Positions 1-9,146 of a stretch of 64,000 bases of DNA are shown here, one piece after another. The translations under genes were made by a program, and so were the position numbers. The stretch is taken from assembly GCF_001870735.1 (NCBI RefSeq), contig NZ_MORL01000003.1, forward strand, positions 248,001 to 312,000, written 5' to 3'. The notes beneath the pieces are model-generated. The model had not been told where the DNA came from. It was given only the letters and a program-made list of their open reading frames with translations, and did no database searches. Origin of the DNA: Arsenicibacter rosenii. GTDB taxonomy: Bacteria; Bacteroidota; Bacteroidia; Cytophagales; Spirosomataceae. The first letter of the stretch is position 1. Each line of letters opens with the position of its first letter.

Positions 1-1
1 C

Positions 2-820
2 CAGCTGCTGACGCATACGTCGGGCATTAGCTATCCGTCTATCGGCAGCAAGGAAGCCGTGGCCATTTACGCCAAAAACAACGTGCCCAGCGGCATCGGT
101 ACGCCAACTTACAAGCTTGCCGATGTGATGGCTCGTCTGGGTAAACTGCCCCTGATGCACCAGCCCGGCGAAAAATGGACCTATGGCCTGAGCACCGACG
201 TTGTCGGCTATCTGATTGAAGTCATTTCCGGCCAACCGCTCGACCAGTTTCTGAAGACGCGGCTATTTGATCCGCTCGGTATGAATGACACCTATTTCTA
301 CCTGCCGGTAAGCAAACAGAACCGGCTCTCGCCGATTTACACCGAAGGGCCCGACAAATCGTTACTGGTTGAAAAAGGCACCCGAGGCGTCTCACCCGAC
401 TATCCGAAAGCCACCAACGGAACCTATTTTTCGGGCGGAGCTGGTCTGTCGTCGACCATGTACGACTACGCGGTTTTCCTGCAAATGCTCCTCAATGGCG
501 GTGAATACAACGGCAAACGGATTCTGAGCCCGATTACGGTGCGGACGGTCCTGTCTAACCAGATCGGCGATTTGTCCCTGGGACAGGACAAATTCGGACT
601 TGGCTTCAACCTGACATCCGACAAAAGCGAAGCCCGGATTCCGGTCTCTGAAGGGTCATTTGCCTGGGGCGGCTATTTCGGCACTACCTACTGGGCGGAT
701 CCCAAAGAAAAAGTGATTGGGCTGATTTATACCCAGAAGGTACCCAACAGCTATCCCGACCTTGGCGACAAATTCAAAATTCTGCTGTATCAGGCCATTA
801 CGGCTTCGTATGCACGGTAG
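2..820 (+). CDS. Serine hydrolase, class C beta-lactamase family (5' truncated by window)
   Basis: The reading frame is open from base 2, before the first ATG at 59, and begins inside the conserved LLTHTSG motif of the beta-lactamase/D-alanyl-D-alanine carboxypeptidase (Pfam Beta-lactamase) fold. The start and the SxxK nucleophile therefore lie upstream of the window. Further family features are YGLSTDVVG (the Tyr region), DPLGMNDT and FSGGAGLSST. Proteins of this family in Bacteroidota are usually exported esterases or peptidases rather than true beta-lactamases. The last 23 bases overlap the 3' end of the convergent gene. The substrate cannot be told from sequence. Confidence 0.9.
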   Translation, partial: QLLTHTSGISYPSIGSKEAVAIYAKNNVPSGIGTPTYKLADVMARLGKLPLMHQPGEKWTYGLSTDVVGYLIEVISGQPLDQFLKTRLFDPLGMNDTYFYLPVSKQNRLSPIYTEGPDKSLLVEKGTRGVSPDYPKATNGTYFSGGAGLSSTMYDYAVFLQMLLNGGEYNGKRILSPITVRTVLSNQIGDLSLGQDKFGLGFNLTSDKSEARIPVSEGSFAWGGYFGTTYWADPKEKVIGLIYTQKVPNSYPDLGDKFKILLYQAITASYAR

Positions 821-2288
821 CCGTTGCGGATGATTTCAGGCGATTCAGCGTGTAGCAAACCAATTGGTTTGCTACCTTTTTTTTGCCATCTGCCGACCGC
901 AGTTTGCCCAGTGTCAGCTCATAGACATAGCCCTTTTTCAGCTCGCTCAGGGCCAGCGAAACGGTTCGTTTATCGGCCGACAGTTTCACCTCCGTAACCG
1001 GCACCGGCTGGCTATCCATTTCGGGCGAGCCATAGGCACGGTGGTATTTGTAATAAAACCGGCGGAAGGCGTAGTTGGCCAACTGACGGGCTGCGGCCTC
1101 GTCGAGTGGTTGCGAGAAAGTCAGGTCGAAGCCGGTAGCGGTCAGATGCATCGCCATCACATCGAGCGGGATGCCCTGTTGGTAAACAATCCGTTGCAGG
1201 CCGCGGGCACCAACCCAGCCGTGATCGTTCTGCCCGACCCACAGGCTGCCATCCGGGGCAAAAACCAGCCGGTTATTACCTGGCCGCAGCCCCACCTTGT
1301 CCATAAACGGCACGCACGCCCCCTGCAATTCGCCATCAACCTCATCGAACATCACCCGGACCAGGCGCGGAAAATCCATTTCGCCCACAAACAACTGCCC
1401 GGCATACGGCCCGAATTTACCACCCGTCAGATCGGCCACCATCTGCGTCGGCGAATGCGCCATCCGCTGATGGGGAAACGCCACCACTTCCCGGGTACGC
1501 ATGCTGTCGAGCTGTTCCGGCGTCAGCGTCAGCGGATCAATGTCGGGAAAGCCCTCCCGCCAGACCAGACTCGCCGGATGACCGTAGAATTTTCCCTTTT
1601 CGACGACATACAGCTTACTCGTCCCCAGCCAGTCGCCCTGGTTATCTGTAACCATCAGGCGGCCTTTGGCATCAAAACCGATGCCGTTCGGCGACCGGAA
1701 GCCGGATGCCCAGGGGGTCAGTTTGCCGTCGGGAGACAGTTGCATCACCCAGCCGCGGTATGGCACACAGGCATACATACGCCCCTGCCGGCCCAGCGAA
1801 TCGTATTGGCCGCGGATTTCCTCACGGATACCCGCCCCGTTCGAGGCCGTATTCAGGCTGAAATACAGGTTCCCTTTGGCATCTTTCACCGGCCCGAACG
1901 CAAACTCATGATAATTCCCCGACATGCCGAACTGATCCGTAACTGTTTCATAGCGGTCGGCCACACCATCGCCGTTCACGTCTTTAATCCGCGTCAGTTC
2001 AGGCCGCTGAATTACCAGCACTTCGTTGTTGCTCACCGGCAAAACGCCCAGCGGATCGTGCAGCCCCTCGGCAAACAGCGACCATTTTCTGGTTTTCGGG
2101 TTATACATCATCACCTCCCCGCGGTGAAAACAGGCCACCAGCCGCCCGTCGGGCATAAAGGCAATGCCACCTGTTTCAACAATCAGGCCTTCGGGCGTCG
2201 GAATCGTTTCGACGGTATAATAATCCGTTAGGGTATCGGCCGGCGCGGCAACGGCCAGCAGAGTTGATACAAGCAGTGTCAGCAGCAT
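798..2288 (-). CDS. Secreted PQQ/sugar-dehydrogenase-like beta-propeller protein
   Basis: A 496-residue protein with a short signal peptide (hydrophobic residues 1-16, cleavage near AAPA). The body is a six-bladed propeller of the glucose/sorbosone dehydrogenase (membrane-bound dehydrogenase) type: repeated GIAFMPDGRL, GLHDPLGV, GFRSPNGIGFDAKGRL and NRLVFAPDGSLWVGQ motifs, plus a calcium-loop-like DVNGDGVADR. The last ~120 residues form an Ig-like extension. The cupredoxin gene lies 12 bases upstream in the same direction, so the pair probably forms an operon of periplasmic redox proteins. No heme-binding motif is present. Substrate unknown. Confidence 0.8.
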   Translation of the reverse strand: MLLTLLVSTLLAVAAPADTLTDYYTVETIPTPEGLIVETGGIAFMPDGRLVACFHRGEVMMYNPKTRKWSLFAEGLHDPLGVLPVSNNEVLVIQRPELTRIKDVNGDGVADRYETVTDQFGMSGNYHEFAFGPVKDAKGNLYFSLNTASNGAGIREEIRGQYDSLGRQGRMYACVPYRGWVMQLSPDGKLTPWASGFRSPNGIGFDAKGRLMVTDNQGDWLGTSKLYVVEKGKFYGHPASLVWREGFPDIDPLTLTPEQLDSMRTREVVAFPHQRMAHSPTQMVADLTGGKFGPYAGQLFVGEMDFPRLVRVMFDEVDGELQGACVPFMDKVGLRPGNNRLVFAPDGSLWVGQNDHGWVGARGLQRIVYQQGIPLDVMAMHLTATGFDLTFSQPLDEAAARQLANYAFRRFYYKYHRAYGSPEMDSQPVPVTEVKLSADKRTVSLALSELKKGYVYELTLGKLRSADGKKKVANQLVCYTLNRLKSSATATVHTKP

Positions 2289-2300
2289 GAATGTAAGTCG

Positions 2301-3431
2301 TTAAGGAACAAGCATGGTTACGGTAAACTGACGGGTACCCGCCGGTAGCAGCAAACGGCCGTTTTTCGCCGATGCCACCACATTATTGATCCGGGTCTGG
2401 TACTGTACACCCTCCTGCTGATCGAGCAGGAACGTAACAGGCTGTTTGCCGGCCGACAGGGTAAACTGCCGTACAAGACCCCGTTTACCCGGAACGGCCT
2501 TAATCAGCTCCGTCACCTGTATGCCGCCCAGCGAATACATAAACTTCGGATAACGGTTCACCAGCTCATATCCTCTGAACTGCGGCACGGGTGTTGTGTT
2601 GCCGATCCGGAACGGGAATCCCGACCGGTCGTTGTAATAAATATCACCGACTACCTTTGTCAACCGGTTACCGTTACCTTCCCAGTGGCCGTAGCTATCG
2701 ACAAAACCACCCGTCCAGACATACCGCAACCGGCACGATCCGGCATCCCAGCAATACGACTGCTGCCCGACGGCGGCATCGGCCGGCAGGCCAACGGCAA
2801 TGGCGGCAGGCCCACATTCGGGCATAAAGGTGCGGTACAGGGCCGGAAAGGTCATTTTGTACGGATGCGGCGACGCCATCTGATGGGCGCTATGATCGCC
2901 CGCCCCGGTGCGTTTCGGCACGTACGGATCTGCCTCAACCGACGGCAGACGCTTCGGCTCGCGGGTGGCATGAATAACGCCGTACATCACATACCCGTGT
3001 CCCGGATAGGTACACACAAACGGATAAGCCCCTTCGTCGAGCGTCAGGGTCAGCGTATCCGTATGGTCCGGTTCCAGCAGCGGTATGTTGGCGAGCACCT
3101 CCGGCAGGTTCGGTACATAGTTTTTTCTGGCGCCTTCGGTTCCCATTTTCAGGGCCGCTTCCACCACTTTCATACGCGAATTCGGACGGGTTACCACCAG
3201 GTTGTGCGACATATCGTCGGCATTTTCGAGTACGATCCGGAAGCGTGTTTTGGGCTTCACCACAATCCGCGTTTGTTCGTACTGAAGACCCGCCAGCGCA
3301 CGGATAACAATGGTGGTATCTGCATAAACAGCCGTTGCGCCCTGACAGACAGGTAGTTTTGCAGCAGCAGGCTCCGTGAAAAGAGGCAACCAGAGCCAGA
3401 ACGAACGAATGACATAAAACGTTGACAACAT
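2301..3431 (-). CDS. Secreted plastocyanin/azurin-like cupredoxin
   Basis: A 376-residue protein with an N-terminal export signal. Residues ~35-155 form a cupredoxin domain with all four type 1 copper ligands visible: His76 (DDMSHN), Cys140, His145 and Met149 (VCTYPGHGYVM). The following ~220 residues are a second domain with repeated aromatic Gly-rich strands (YVWTGGFVDSYGHWEG) that I recognise only as something found next to such cupredoxins. With the propeller protein downstream it could form a copper-linked electron transfer pair; that is inference. ATG at 3431 gives the export signal. Confidence 0.75.
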   Translation of the reverse strand: MLSTFYVIRSFWLWLPLFTEPAAAKLPVCQGATAVYADTTIVIRALAGLQYEQTRIVVKPKTRFRIVLENADDMSHNLVVTRPNSRMKVVEAALKMGTEGARKNYVPNLPEVLANIPLLEPDHTDTLTLTLDEGAYPFVCTYPGHGYVMYGVIHATREPKRLPSVEADPYVPKRTGAGDHSAHQMASPHPYKMTFPALYRTFMPECGPAAIAVGLPADAAVGQQSYCWDAGSCRLRYVWTGGFVDSYGHWEGNGNRLTKVVGDIYYNDRSGFPFRIGNTTPVPQFRGYELVNRYPKFMYSLGGIQVTELIKAVPGKRGLVRQFTLSAGKQPVTFLLDQQEGVQYQTRINNVVASAKNGRLLLPAGTRQFTVTMLVP

Positions 3432-3628
3432 GGAGCAATAGATCAGCTTTCCGGATTGACAGGAGACCAGGACACCATACGGGCGGGAGTGCCCCGCCGC
3501 AAGGACAGTTTTTACTGGCTTACGGTTTATTTACCTGAAGAGGCCGTAAGGCTACCTTTTATACTCTTAAATTTTCCTAAATATACGGCACATTGTACAG
3601 GTGTTCGCTCGTTTTTGGGGAAAAGACC

Positions 3629-3636
3629 TATTTTTG
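3629..3636 (+). promoter_or_regulatory. Candidate Bacteroidota -7 box upstream of ftsX
   Basis: TATTTTTG matches the Bacteroidota consensus TAnnTTTG exactly and lies about 90 bases before ftsX in a spacer with no gene. No convincing TTTG -33 box is at the usual 19-21 base distance, so this is tentative. Confidence 0.35.
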
Positions 3637-3725
3637 CATAAGTTAGGCCGACAGACATCGTTGCCGGTCGGGTAGTATGCACTTGTCTACGGTCTCTCCG
3701 TCTAACGTTTTAATGGTAAGCAGCA

Positions 3726-4607
3726 GTGGCTCGAAAAAAGAAAAAAGTTGGCAAATATCCCGCAGGCCTGATTTTGTTCAGCATGACGCTGGCGCTGTTT
3801 CTCATTGGTTTTTGTGGCTTACTGGCTATTCAGTCGAAGCGTCTGGTCACCTACATCCGTGAAAACTATGAGGTAAGGGCATTTCTCGACAAAGACGTGA
3901 AGCCCGCGGCCATCGAACGCGTCAAGGAATCGCTGAAGAGCCGGCCTTATGTAGCCATCGCCAATGACACGCCTCAGGTTTCGTTTGTGTCGAAAGAACA
4001 GGCGGCCCGCGACTTCATTGCCGAGACGAAGGAGAATTTCGAGGAATTTCTGGAAGACAACCCCCTCCGCGATAGTTACCGGATTAAGCTCCGGGAAGAT
4101 TATTTCGACGAAACCAAACTGAAAGCCATCAAAGACGATCTGGATCAGATTGACGGGGTGGCCGATGTGGTGTACCAGGAAAATATTGTTGACAGCATCA
4201 ACCGCAACATCACCAAGATTTACATTGTGATGTCGGTGTTTGCCGTTTTTCTGCTTCTGATCATCGTGGTGCTGATGAACAATACCATCCGGCTCGCGCT
4301 GTATTCGCAGCGGTTACTGATCCGGAGTATGCAGCTGGTTGGCGCCACCAACGGCTTCATTACCCGGCCTTTCCTGCTTCGGGGTGTTAGCCAGGGCTTT
4401 ATCAGCGGCCTCATTGCGGCCGGTCTGGTGGCCGGAACGCTACAGCTGGCCCTCTATAACCTGCCGGAGCTTACGGTGTTACAGGAACCGGTAAAGCTGG
4501 TACTGCTGCTGGGTGGCATCATTTTACTGGGTGTTTTTATTGGTCTGCTCAGTACATTTCAGGCCGTTAACCGGTATCTGGGCGTACACCTGGATGATCT
4601 GCATTAA
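3726..4607 (+). CDS. ftsX: Cell division protein FtsX
   Basis: A 293-residue membrane protein with the FtsX layout: cytoplasmic basic N-terminus (ARKKKKVGK), TM1 around residues 16-35, an extracellular domain (ENYEVRAFLDKDV...) and three C-terminal membrane segments around 165-190, 215-235 and 255-280. With the ATPase FtsE it makes the ABC-like complex that activates septal peptidoglycan hydrolases. The start is GTG at 3726, since the frame is closed by TAA at 3717 and the next in-frame ATG would delete TM1. It heads the block DUF3098-uppP-truB-ribF, a common Cytophagales order. ftsE is not in the window. Confidence 0.93.
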   Translation: MARKKKKVGKYPAGLILFSMTLALFLIGFCGLLAIQSKRLVTYIRENYEVRAFLDKDVKPAAIERVKESLKSRPYVAIANDTPQVSFVSKEQAARDFIAETKENFEEFLEDNPLRDSYRIKLREDYFDETKLKAIKDDLDQIDGVADVVYQENIVDSINRNITKIYIVMSVFAVFLLLIIVVLMNNTIRLALYSQRLLIRSMQLVGATNGFITRPFLLRGVSQGFISGLIAAGLVAGTLQLALYNLPELTVLQEPVKLVLLLGGIILLGVFIGLLSTFQAVNRYLGVHLDDLH

Positions 4608-4661
4608 TTGATTAACGAACCGGCGCCCGCCAGCACCGGTCATCTATAAATTCGTAAGCAT

Positions 4662-4967
4662 ATGGCAAAAGTCAGTCCTAAAGGAAAAGAAACAACAACA
4701 CCGGAAGTCGCAGAAAGCCAGCCGGTTGTTTCACGGTTTACAAGCACACCGAAGCCCGACAAAGCCGCAGCGCTTCCGTTTGGCAAGGCAAACTACCAGC
4801 TTATGGTCGCCGGTATCCTGGTGATTCTGGTAGGGTTTATCGTCATGTCGCTTGACAAGGAAACCTTCGGATTCGGTGCCATGGGCCTCACCGTTGGCCC
4901 GCTGATCGTCATGGCCGGTTTCATTATTGAATTTTTTGCGATTCTGAAGAAGCCGAATCAGGCCTAA
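4662..4967 (+). CDS. DUF3098 family membrane protein
   Basis: A 101-residue protein with a polar N-terminal ~45 residues followed by two membrane segments (residues ~48-68 and ~75-95). It matches the small Bacteroidota family DUF3098, usually encoded between ftsX and uppP, as here. The position suggests a link to cell envelope or division, but no function is known to me. Confidence 0.88.
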   Translation: MAKVSPKGKETTTPEVAESQPVVSRFTSTPKPDKAAALPFGKANYQLMVAGILVILVGFIVMSLDKETFGFGAMGLTVGPLIVMAGFIIEFFAILKKPNQA

Positions 4968-5044
4968 TCATCCGTATCCGCAATCAGCGCAAGGCCTTGC
5001 CCCACCGGTAAGGCTTTGCGCTGATTCTGCATTTTATACCATTC

Positions 5045-5911
5045 ATGGACATCCTACATGCTGTTTTACTGGCCATCATCGAGGGCCTGACTGAGTTTTT
5101 GCCGGTGTCGTCGACCGGCCACATGATCATCTACTCGTCACTGGCCGGTATTGCCAGCGATGAATTCACGAAGCTTTACACCGTAAATGTGCAGTTTGGC
5201 TGTATCCTGTCGGTACTGGTTCTGTACCGCCGCCGCTTCCTGATCGATACCCGTACGCGCGAATCCGAACTGGCCCGCTGGTATACCATGCTCCCGGTTT
5301 CGGTGCAGCAGAAGCTGGGTTCGTTTGCAGGGGTCATCGACTTTTACCTGAAGCTGTTCGTGGCGTTCTTACCGGCAGCGGTCATCGGATTTCTGCTGAA
5401 CGATTTCATCGACTCGCTGCTCGAAAACGTGGTAGTGGTGGCCATTTCCCTGTTGCTTGGCGGCATTGTGCTCGTCTATATCGACCGCATTATGCAGCAG
5501 CGCACCCGCGACTATGACGTGACCTTTCCCGAAGCGCTGCGCATTGGTTTCTTCCAGTGTATTGCCATGATTCCCGGCGTTTCACGTTCGGCGGCAACCA
5601 TCATCGGCGGCATGTTTCAGGGCCTTACGCGTACACAGGCCGCCGAGTTTTCATTTTTCCTTGCCGTACCGACAATGGCAGCGGCAACAGGCTACAAACT
5701 GCTGAAAACCTACAAACTGCTGAGCCCCGACGATATTCAGACGCTGCTGATCGGCAACGCCATTGCGTTTGTGGTCGGGCTGCTGGCCATCCGCGGATTT
5801 GTCGGTTTCCTGACCCGCTACGGCTTTAAAGTTTTCGGGTATTACCGAATTATCCTTGGCCTGATCCTGTTAGGTCTGGTAGCTTCGGGGGTTAAACTGG
5901 ATGTCATTTAA
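5045..5911 (+). CDS. uppP: Undecaprenyl-diphosphate phosphatase UppP/BacA
   Basis: Integral membrane phosphatase that recycles undecaprenyl pyrophosphate to the monophosphate lipid carrier for peptidoglycan synthesis. The 288 residues are near the usual family length. Both signatures are present: EGLTEFLPVSSTGH near residues 13-26 and PGVSRSAATI near residue 180, each supplying active-site residues at the membrane face. Around eight membrane segments are visible. It lies 77 bases after the DUF3098 gene, in the envelope cluster. Confidence 0.96.
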   Translation: MDILHAVLLAIIEGLTEFLPVSSTGHMIIYSSLAGIASDEFTKLYTVNVQFGCILSVLVLYRRRFLIDTRTRESELARWYTMLPVSVQQKLGSFAGVIDFYLKLFVAFLPAAVIGFLLNDFIDSLLENVVVVAISLLLGGIVLVYIDRIMQQRTRDYDVTFPEALRIGFFQCIAMIPGVSRSAATIIGGMFQGLTRTQAAEFSFFLAVPTMAAATGYKLLKTYKLLSPDDIQTLLIGNAIAFVVGLLAIRGFVGFLTRYGFKVFGYYRIILGLILLGLVASGVKLDVI

Positions 5912-5982
5912 GCACCGGTCCGGTACGGACTGAGCATGGCAACCCCAACCCCGATACAGTATTTATATCAACTGATTCTGCA

Positions 5983-6699
5983 TTGAAACCAGAAAATCAA
6001 CCGGGCGATCCGGGGCGGGTTATCCTGATCGACAAACCGCTCGAATGGACCTCGTTCGATGTCGTTAAAAAGTTAAAGTGGGCCTGTAAGTTCAAGAAAA
6101 TCGGCCACGCCGGCACACTTGACCCGCTTGCCACCGGCCTGCTCATCCTGTGCACAGGGAAAAAAACCAAGGAAATCGACAGCTACCAGGCGCAGGAAAA
6201 AGAATATACCGGCACACTGGTACTCGGCCGCACCACCCCGTCGGTCGATCTGGAGACGGAATTCGACGCCGAATTTGATACGTCTGCCATCACCGCCGGC
6301 GATGTCAAAGCCGCCGTCGCACAACTGACCGGCAGTATTCAGCAAATCCCGCCGATTTATTCGGCCATCCGCGTCAACGGCGAGCGCCTGTACGAACGGG
6401 CCCGCCGCGGCGAAACCGCCGATCAGGTAGAAGGCGGTATCAAAAGCCGTACCGTGGAGATTTCTGCCTTCGATATCACGACCGACACCCTGGGCACAGA
6501 CCCGTTTCCTACGCTACATTTTCGCATCGTTTGTTCGAAAGGCACGTATATTCGCAGTTTGGTTCGCGACCTGGGCCTGCTGCTCCGGAACGGAGCCTAC
6601 ATGAGCAGCCTGCGCCGCACCCGGATCGGGGCCTTCCGGATTGAAGACGCCGATTCGATTGAGGGATTTATTGAGAAGTGTAAAGAGCAATCCGCCTGA
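5983..6699 (+). CDS. truB: tRNA pseudouridine(55) synthase TruB
   Basis: Converts U55 of the tRNA T-loop to pseudouridine. The catalytic motif GHAGTLDPLATG is at residues 41-52 with the nucleophilic Asp47; KPLEWTSFDVV and the late motif CSKGTYIRSLVRDLG are also intact. At 238 residues it is the short form without a C-terminal PUA domain, common in Bacteroidota. The start is TTG at 5983; the nearby ATG at 5936 is out of frame. Confidence 0.95.
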   Translation: MKPENQPGDPGRVILIDKPLEWTSFDVVKKLKWACKFKKIGHAGTLDPLATGLLILCTGKKTKEIDSYQAQEKEYTGTLVLGRTTPSVDLETEFDAEFDTSAITAGDVKAAVAQLTGSIQQIPPIYSAIRVNGERLYERARRGETADQVEGGIKSRTVEISAFDITTDTLGTDPFPTLHFRIVCSKGTYIRSLVRDLGLLLRNGAYMSSLRRTRIGAFRIEDADSIEGFIEKCKEQSA

Positions 6700-6726
6700 T
6701 TACCAGCCGGTGTGCGCCTGTTAACT

Positions 6727-7656
6727 ATGATTGTTCATACTAGTTTAGATTCGTTTCCGGAACTCTCCTATTCCGTCGTGACCAGCGGTACCTTCGACGG
6801 TGTACATCGGGGACATCAGAAGATTCTGGAACGGCTGACAGAAGTAGCCCGCACCCATAACGGGCAGTCGGTGTTGCTTACATACTGGCCACATCCCCGG
6901 ACGGTGGTGTCGAATGACAGCCAGAACCTCAGGTTATTGACAACCCTCGACGAAAAAATTGCCTTGCTCGAACAGGCAGGCGTTGATCATCTGGTTGTCA
7001 TTCCGTTTACGCGTTCGTTTTCGCAGCTTACTTCCGAAGAGTTTATCCAGTCTATTCTGATTGATAAAATCCGGGCCAAAAAACTGGTCATCGGCTACGA
7101 TCACCGCTTCGGCCGCGACCGCGAAGGCGGGTTCGATTATATTCAGAAACACCAGGCAGAGTACGGCTTTGAGGTTGAGGAAATACCGCGTCAGGACGTT
7201 GATGCCGTGGGCGTCAGTTCCTCGAAAATACGGTACGCCCTGGCCGACGGACAGGTGCAGACCACGGTTAAGTTTCTGGGGCGCCCCTATAACCTGAACG
7301 GAACCGTCGTGAAAGGCCGTCAGCTGGGGCGTACCATCGGATTCCCGACCGCCAACCTGCAGGTCGATGATGCCAACAAACTCATTCCGGCCAACGGCGT
7401 GTATGCCGTCGAAGTGTTGTACAAAGGGCAGACATTCGGCGGCATGACTAATATTGGTTTCCGGCCTACGGTCGCAGGAACCCATCAGACCATCGAGACC
7501 TACATCTTTGATTTTGACAAGGACATTTACGGCGAGCACATCAGCCTGCTGTTCCGCGAGTTTATCCGGTACGAGCAGAAATTCAGCGGCTTACCGGCCC
7601 TGATTGAGCAGTTAGGCAAGGATCAGGCACAGGCCCGTTTGCTGCTCGGGTTATAA
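6727..7656 (+). CDS. ribF: Bifunctional riboflavin kinase / FAD synthetase RibF
   Basis: Makes FMN from riboflavin and adenylates it to FAD. The N-terminal nucleotidyltransferase shows GTFDGVHRGH at residues 21-30 and the YDHRFGRDR loop; the C-terminal flavokinase shows GRTIGFPTANL and NGVYAV. Length 309 is normal. I start at the ATG at 6727, which gives a normal N-terminus; an in-frame GTG at 6712 would add five residues. It ends the ftsX block and is followed directly by a strong terminator. Confidence 0.95.
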   Translation: MIVHTSLDSFPELSYSVVTSGTFDGVHRGHQKILERLTEVARTHNGQSVLLTYWPHPRTVVSNDSQNLRLLTTLDEKIALLEQAGVDHLVVIPFTRSFSQLTSEEFIQSILIDKIRAKKLVIGYDHRFGRDREGGFDYIQKHQAEYGFEVEEIPRQDVDAVGVSSSKIRYALADGQVQTTVKFLGRPYNLNGTVVKGRQLGRTIGFPTANLQVDDANKLIPANGVYAVEVLYKGQTFGGMTNIGFRPTVAGTHQTIETYIFDFDKDIYGEHISLLFREFIRYEQKFSGLPALIEQLGKDQAQARLLLGL

Positions 7657-7661
7657 AAACG

Positions 7662-7693
7662 AAATGCCGGCACCTGCGCAGGTGCCGGCATTT
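7662..7693. terminator. Perfect palindromic bidirectional terminator
   Basis: A 16+16 base perfect inverted repeat (AAATGCCGGCACCTGC and its complement) with A-tract on one side and T-tract on the other. It lies between ribF and the convergent propeller gene and can terminate both. Confidence 0.85.
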
Positions 7694-7710
7694 TTGCCGT
7701 TCAGGCGGGT

Positions 7711-8484
7711 TTACCCTTTTGTCCGGTAAAGCGTGCCGTTTTCTACTACATACAGCATACCGTCCATCGCCACAATCAGGCTGACATCTTTCAGGATACC
7801 TTCCGGCCCGATCTGTTCATAATTACCGTTTATATCGGTCCGGAACAGGGTGCCATCCTTCTCAACGCTCCACAGGTAATTCTGGTCGGCCACCATGGCC
7901 ACTGTGTTTTCCCAGTCGCCTTTTTTGCCAACCTGCTGCCAGGTCATAGAGCGAACGCTGGTGCGGTACAGCGTACCGTTTTCAACCGTCCACAGGTAAT
8001 CACCCATGGATTCGAGCATGTCGGCATCCTCAAACTCGCCTTTGCCACCAATCTGCCGCCACGTGCCGTTTTTGGCCGTTTCATACAGCGTACCATTGGT
8101 TTCAATACTGTACAGTTTCCCGTTCATGGCAACCATACCTTCGGTATTCTGCCAATCACCGGTTTTACCAACCTGACGCCATCCGCCGGAGGCAGGATTT
8201 GTCCGGTACAGCGATCCGTCCTCAATCGTCCAGATTTCGCCATCCATGGCCACCAGAATTTCGGCATGATCAAACTCGCCTTTGGCGCCTACTTGTTCAT
8301 AATTACCCTGCTTATCGGTTTTAAACAAGGTACCATCTTGTTCAATGCTGTACAGATGCCCGTTCAGCGCAACGACAGCAATGGTATTTTGCCAGTCGCC
8401 GGCTTTACCGACCTGTTGCCAGCGTTGTGAAAAAACGACATGCCAGGTTAAGCTAATCAGAAAGATTAGAAAGGTACGTTTCAT
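7711..8484 (-). CDS. Secreted six-repeat beta-propeller (tachylectin-like)
   Basis: A 257-residue protein: signal peptide (residues 1-20) followed by six head-to-tail repeats of exactly 40 residues (last one 36), each of the form W/Y-x-Q-V/I-G-x-x-G-x...G-x-L-Y/W-x-x-E-x-G-T-L-Y/F-x-T. Repeats 1, 3 and 5 share a GDW(Q/E)NT core and repeats 2, 4 and 6 a GEF-like core, so the gene grew by duplicating an 80-residue pair. Regular Trp/Gly repeats of this size resemble tachylectin-2 or WD-like propellers, suggesting sugar or matrix binding outside the cell. No catalytic residues are apparent. Confidence 0.75.
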   Translation of the reverse strand: MKRTFLIFLISLTWHVVFSQRWQQVGKAGDWQNTIAVVALNGHLYSIEQDGTLFKTDKQGNYEQVGAKGEFDHAEILVAMDGEIWTIEDGSLYRTNPASGGWRQVGKTGDWQNTEGMVAMNGKLYSIETNGTLYETAKNGTWRQIGGKGEFEDADMLESMGDYLWTVENGTLYRTSVRSMTWQQVGKKGDWENTVAMVADQNYLWSVEKDGTLFRTDINGNYEQIGPEGILKDVSLIVAMDGMLYVVENGTLYRTKG

Positions 8485-8770
8485 GGGGTTTCAAGCAATG
8501 GGATTTTCTCACTGTCTCTCCATGAAACAGTAACATTGCGGCCCTTGAAAATAGAATCCGGTTTAAATTCTGTCAATACATAGGCCGGTTTGAGCTACGA
8601 TTTTGGCAAAATATTGCGTTTAAGTAAACGATCTACCTGAAAAATATCCGTTATTTCCATTACTTTTAACCATCCAAACTCAGAAAAATCGTTTACTAAG
8701 CCAGCGAAACCGAAAGAGCCCATTTGATAGGTTACCGCAGCTATCAGGAGGCAGGCCTGGTTATTCATAC

Positions 8771-9112
8771 ATGATGACATTAGCCGATGCGACCAGCTTA
8801 CTGGAGCAAACAACCGATTTTCTGCGTAATTCGCCGGCTCCCGAAGCCGGTATTACCATTCTGGACGAGTGGATCGGGCCGTTACGACAAGCGCCAAATA
8901 CCAAACCCATTGCCGATGCCCTGGCGCAGCTGAAAACCCGGCTTCAGGCTGATCCGGTAAACGATACCGATGTCCGGACATCCCTGGGTCAGATTGCGGA
9001 TTTACTCTCGGCGCTCAGCCCCGAAACCGGTTCTGAAGGCGAAATGCCGTCGCTGCTGGAGGGTCTTGCCGCCGCCCTCCGCGAATCCGGTGAAACATCT
9101 ATCACCGATTGA
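8771..9112 (+). CDS. Small acidic hypothetical protein
   Basis: A 113-residue, mostly alpha-helical acidic protein (LADATSLLEQTTDFL..., IADALAQLKTRLQ, IADLLSALSP), with no signal peptide or membrane segment. It lies 34 bases before another small gene in the same direction, suggesting co-transcription. I do not recognise the family. Good codon use supports it being real. Confidence 0.6.
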   Translation: MMTLADATSLLEQTTDFLRNSPAPEAGITILDEWIGPLRQAPNTKPIADALAQLKTRLQADPVNDTDVRTSLGQIADLLSALSPETGSEGEMPSLLEGLAAALRESGETSITD

Positions 9113-9146
9113 TTGTTACGGCAGAAACTAAACCGTCAGTAGTATC

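Noticed and set aside
864-2231. Antisense frame of 455 codons
   Set aside because: Shadow of the propeller protein gene, whose signal peptide and repeats are clear on the minus strand.
8595-8813. 72-codon minus-strand frame in the spacer upstream of the 113-residue gene
   Set aside because: No family features, poor composition, overlaps the start of a better gene.
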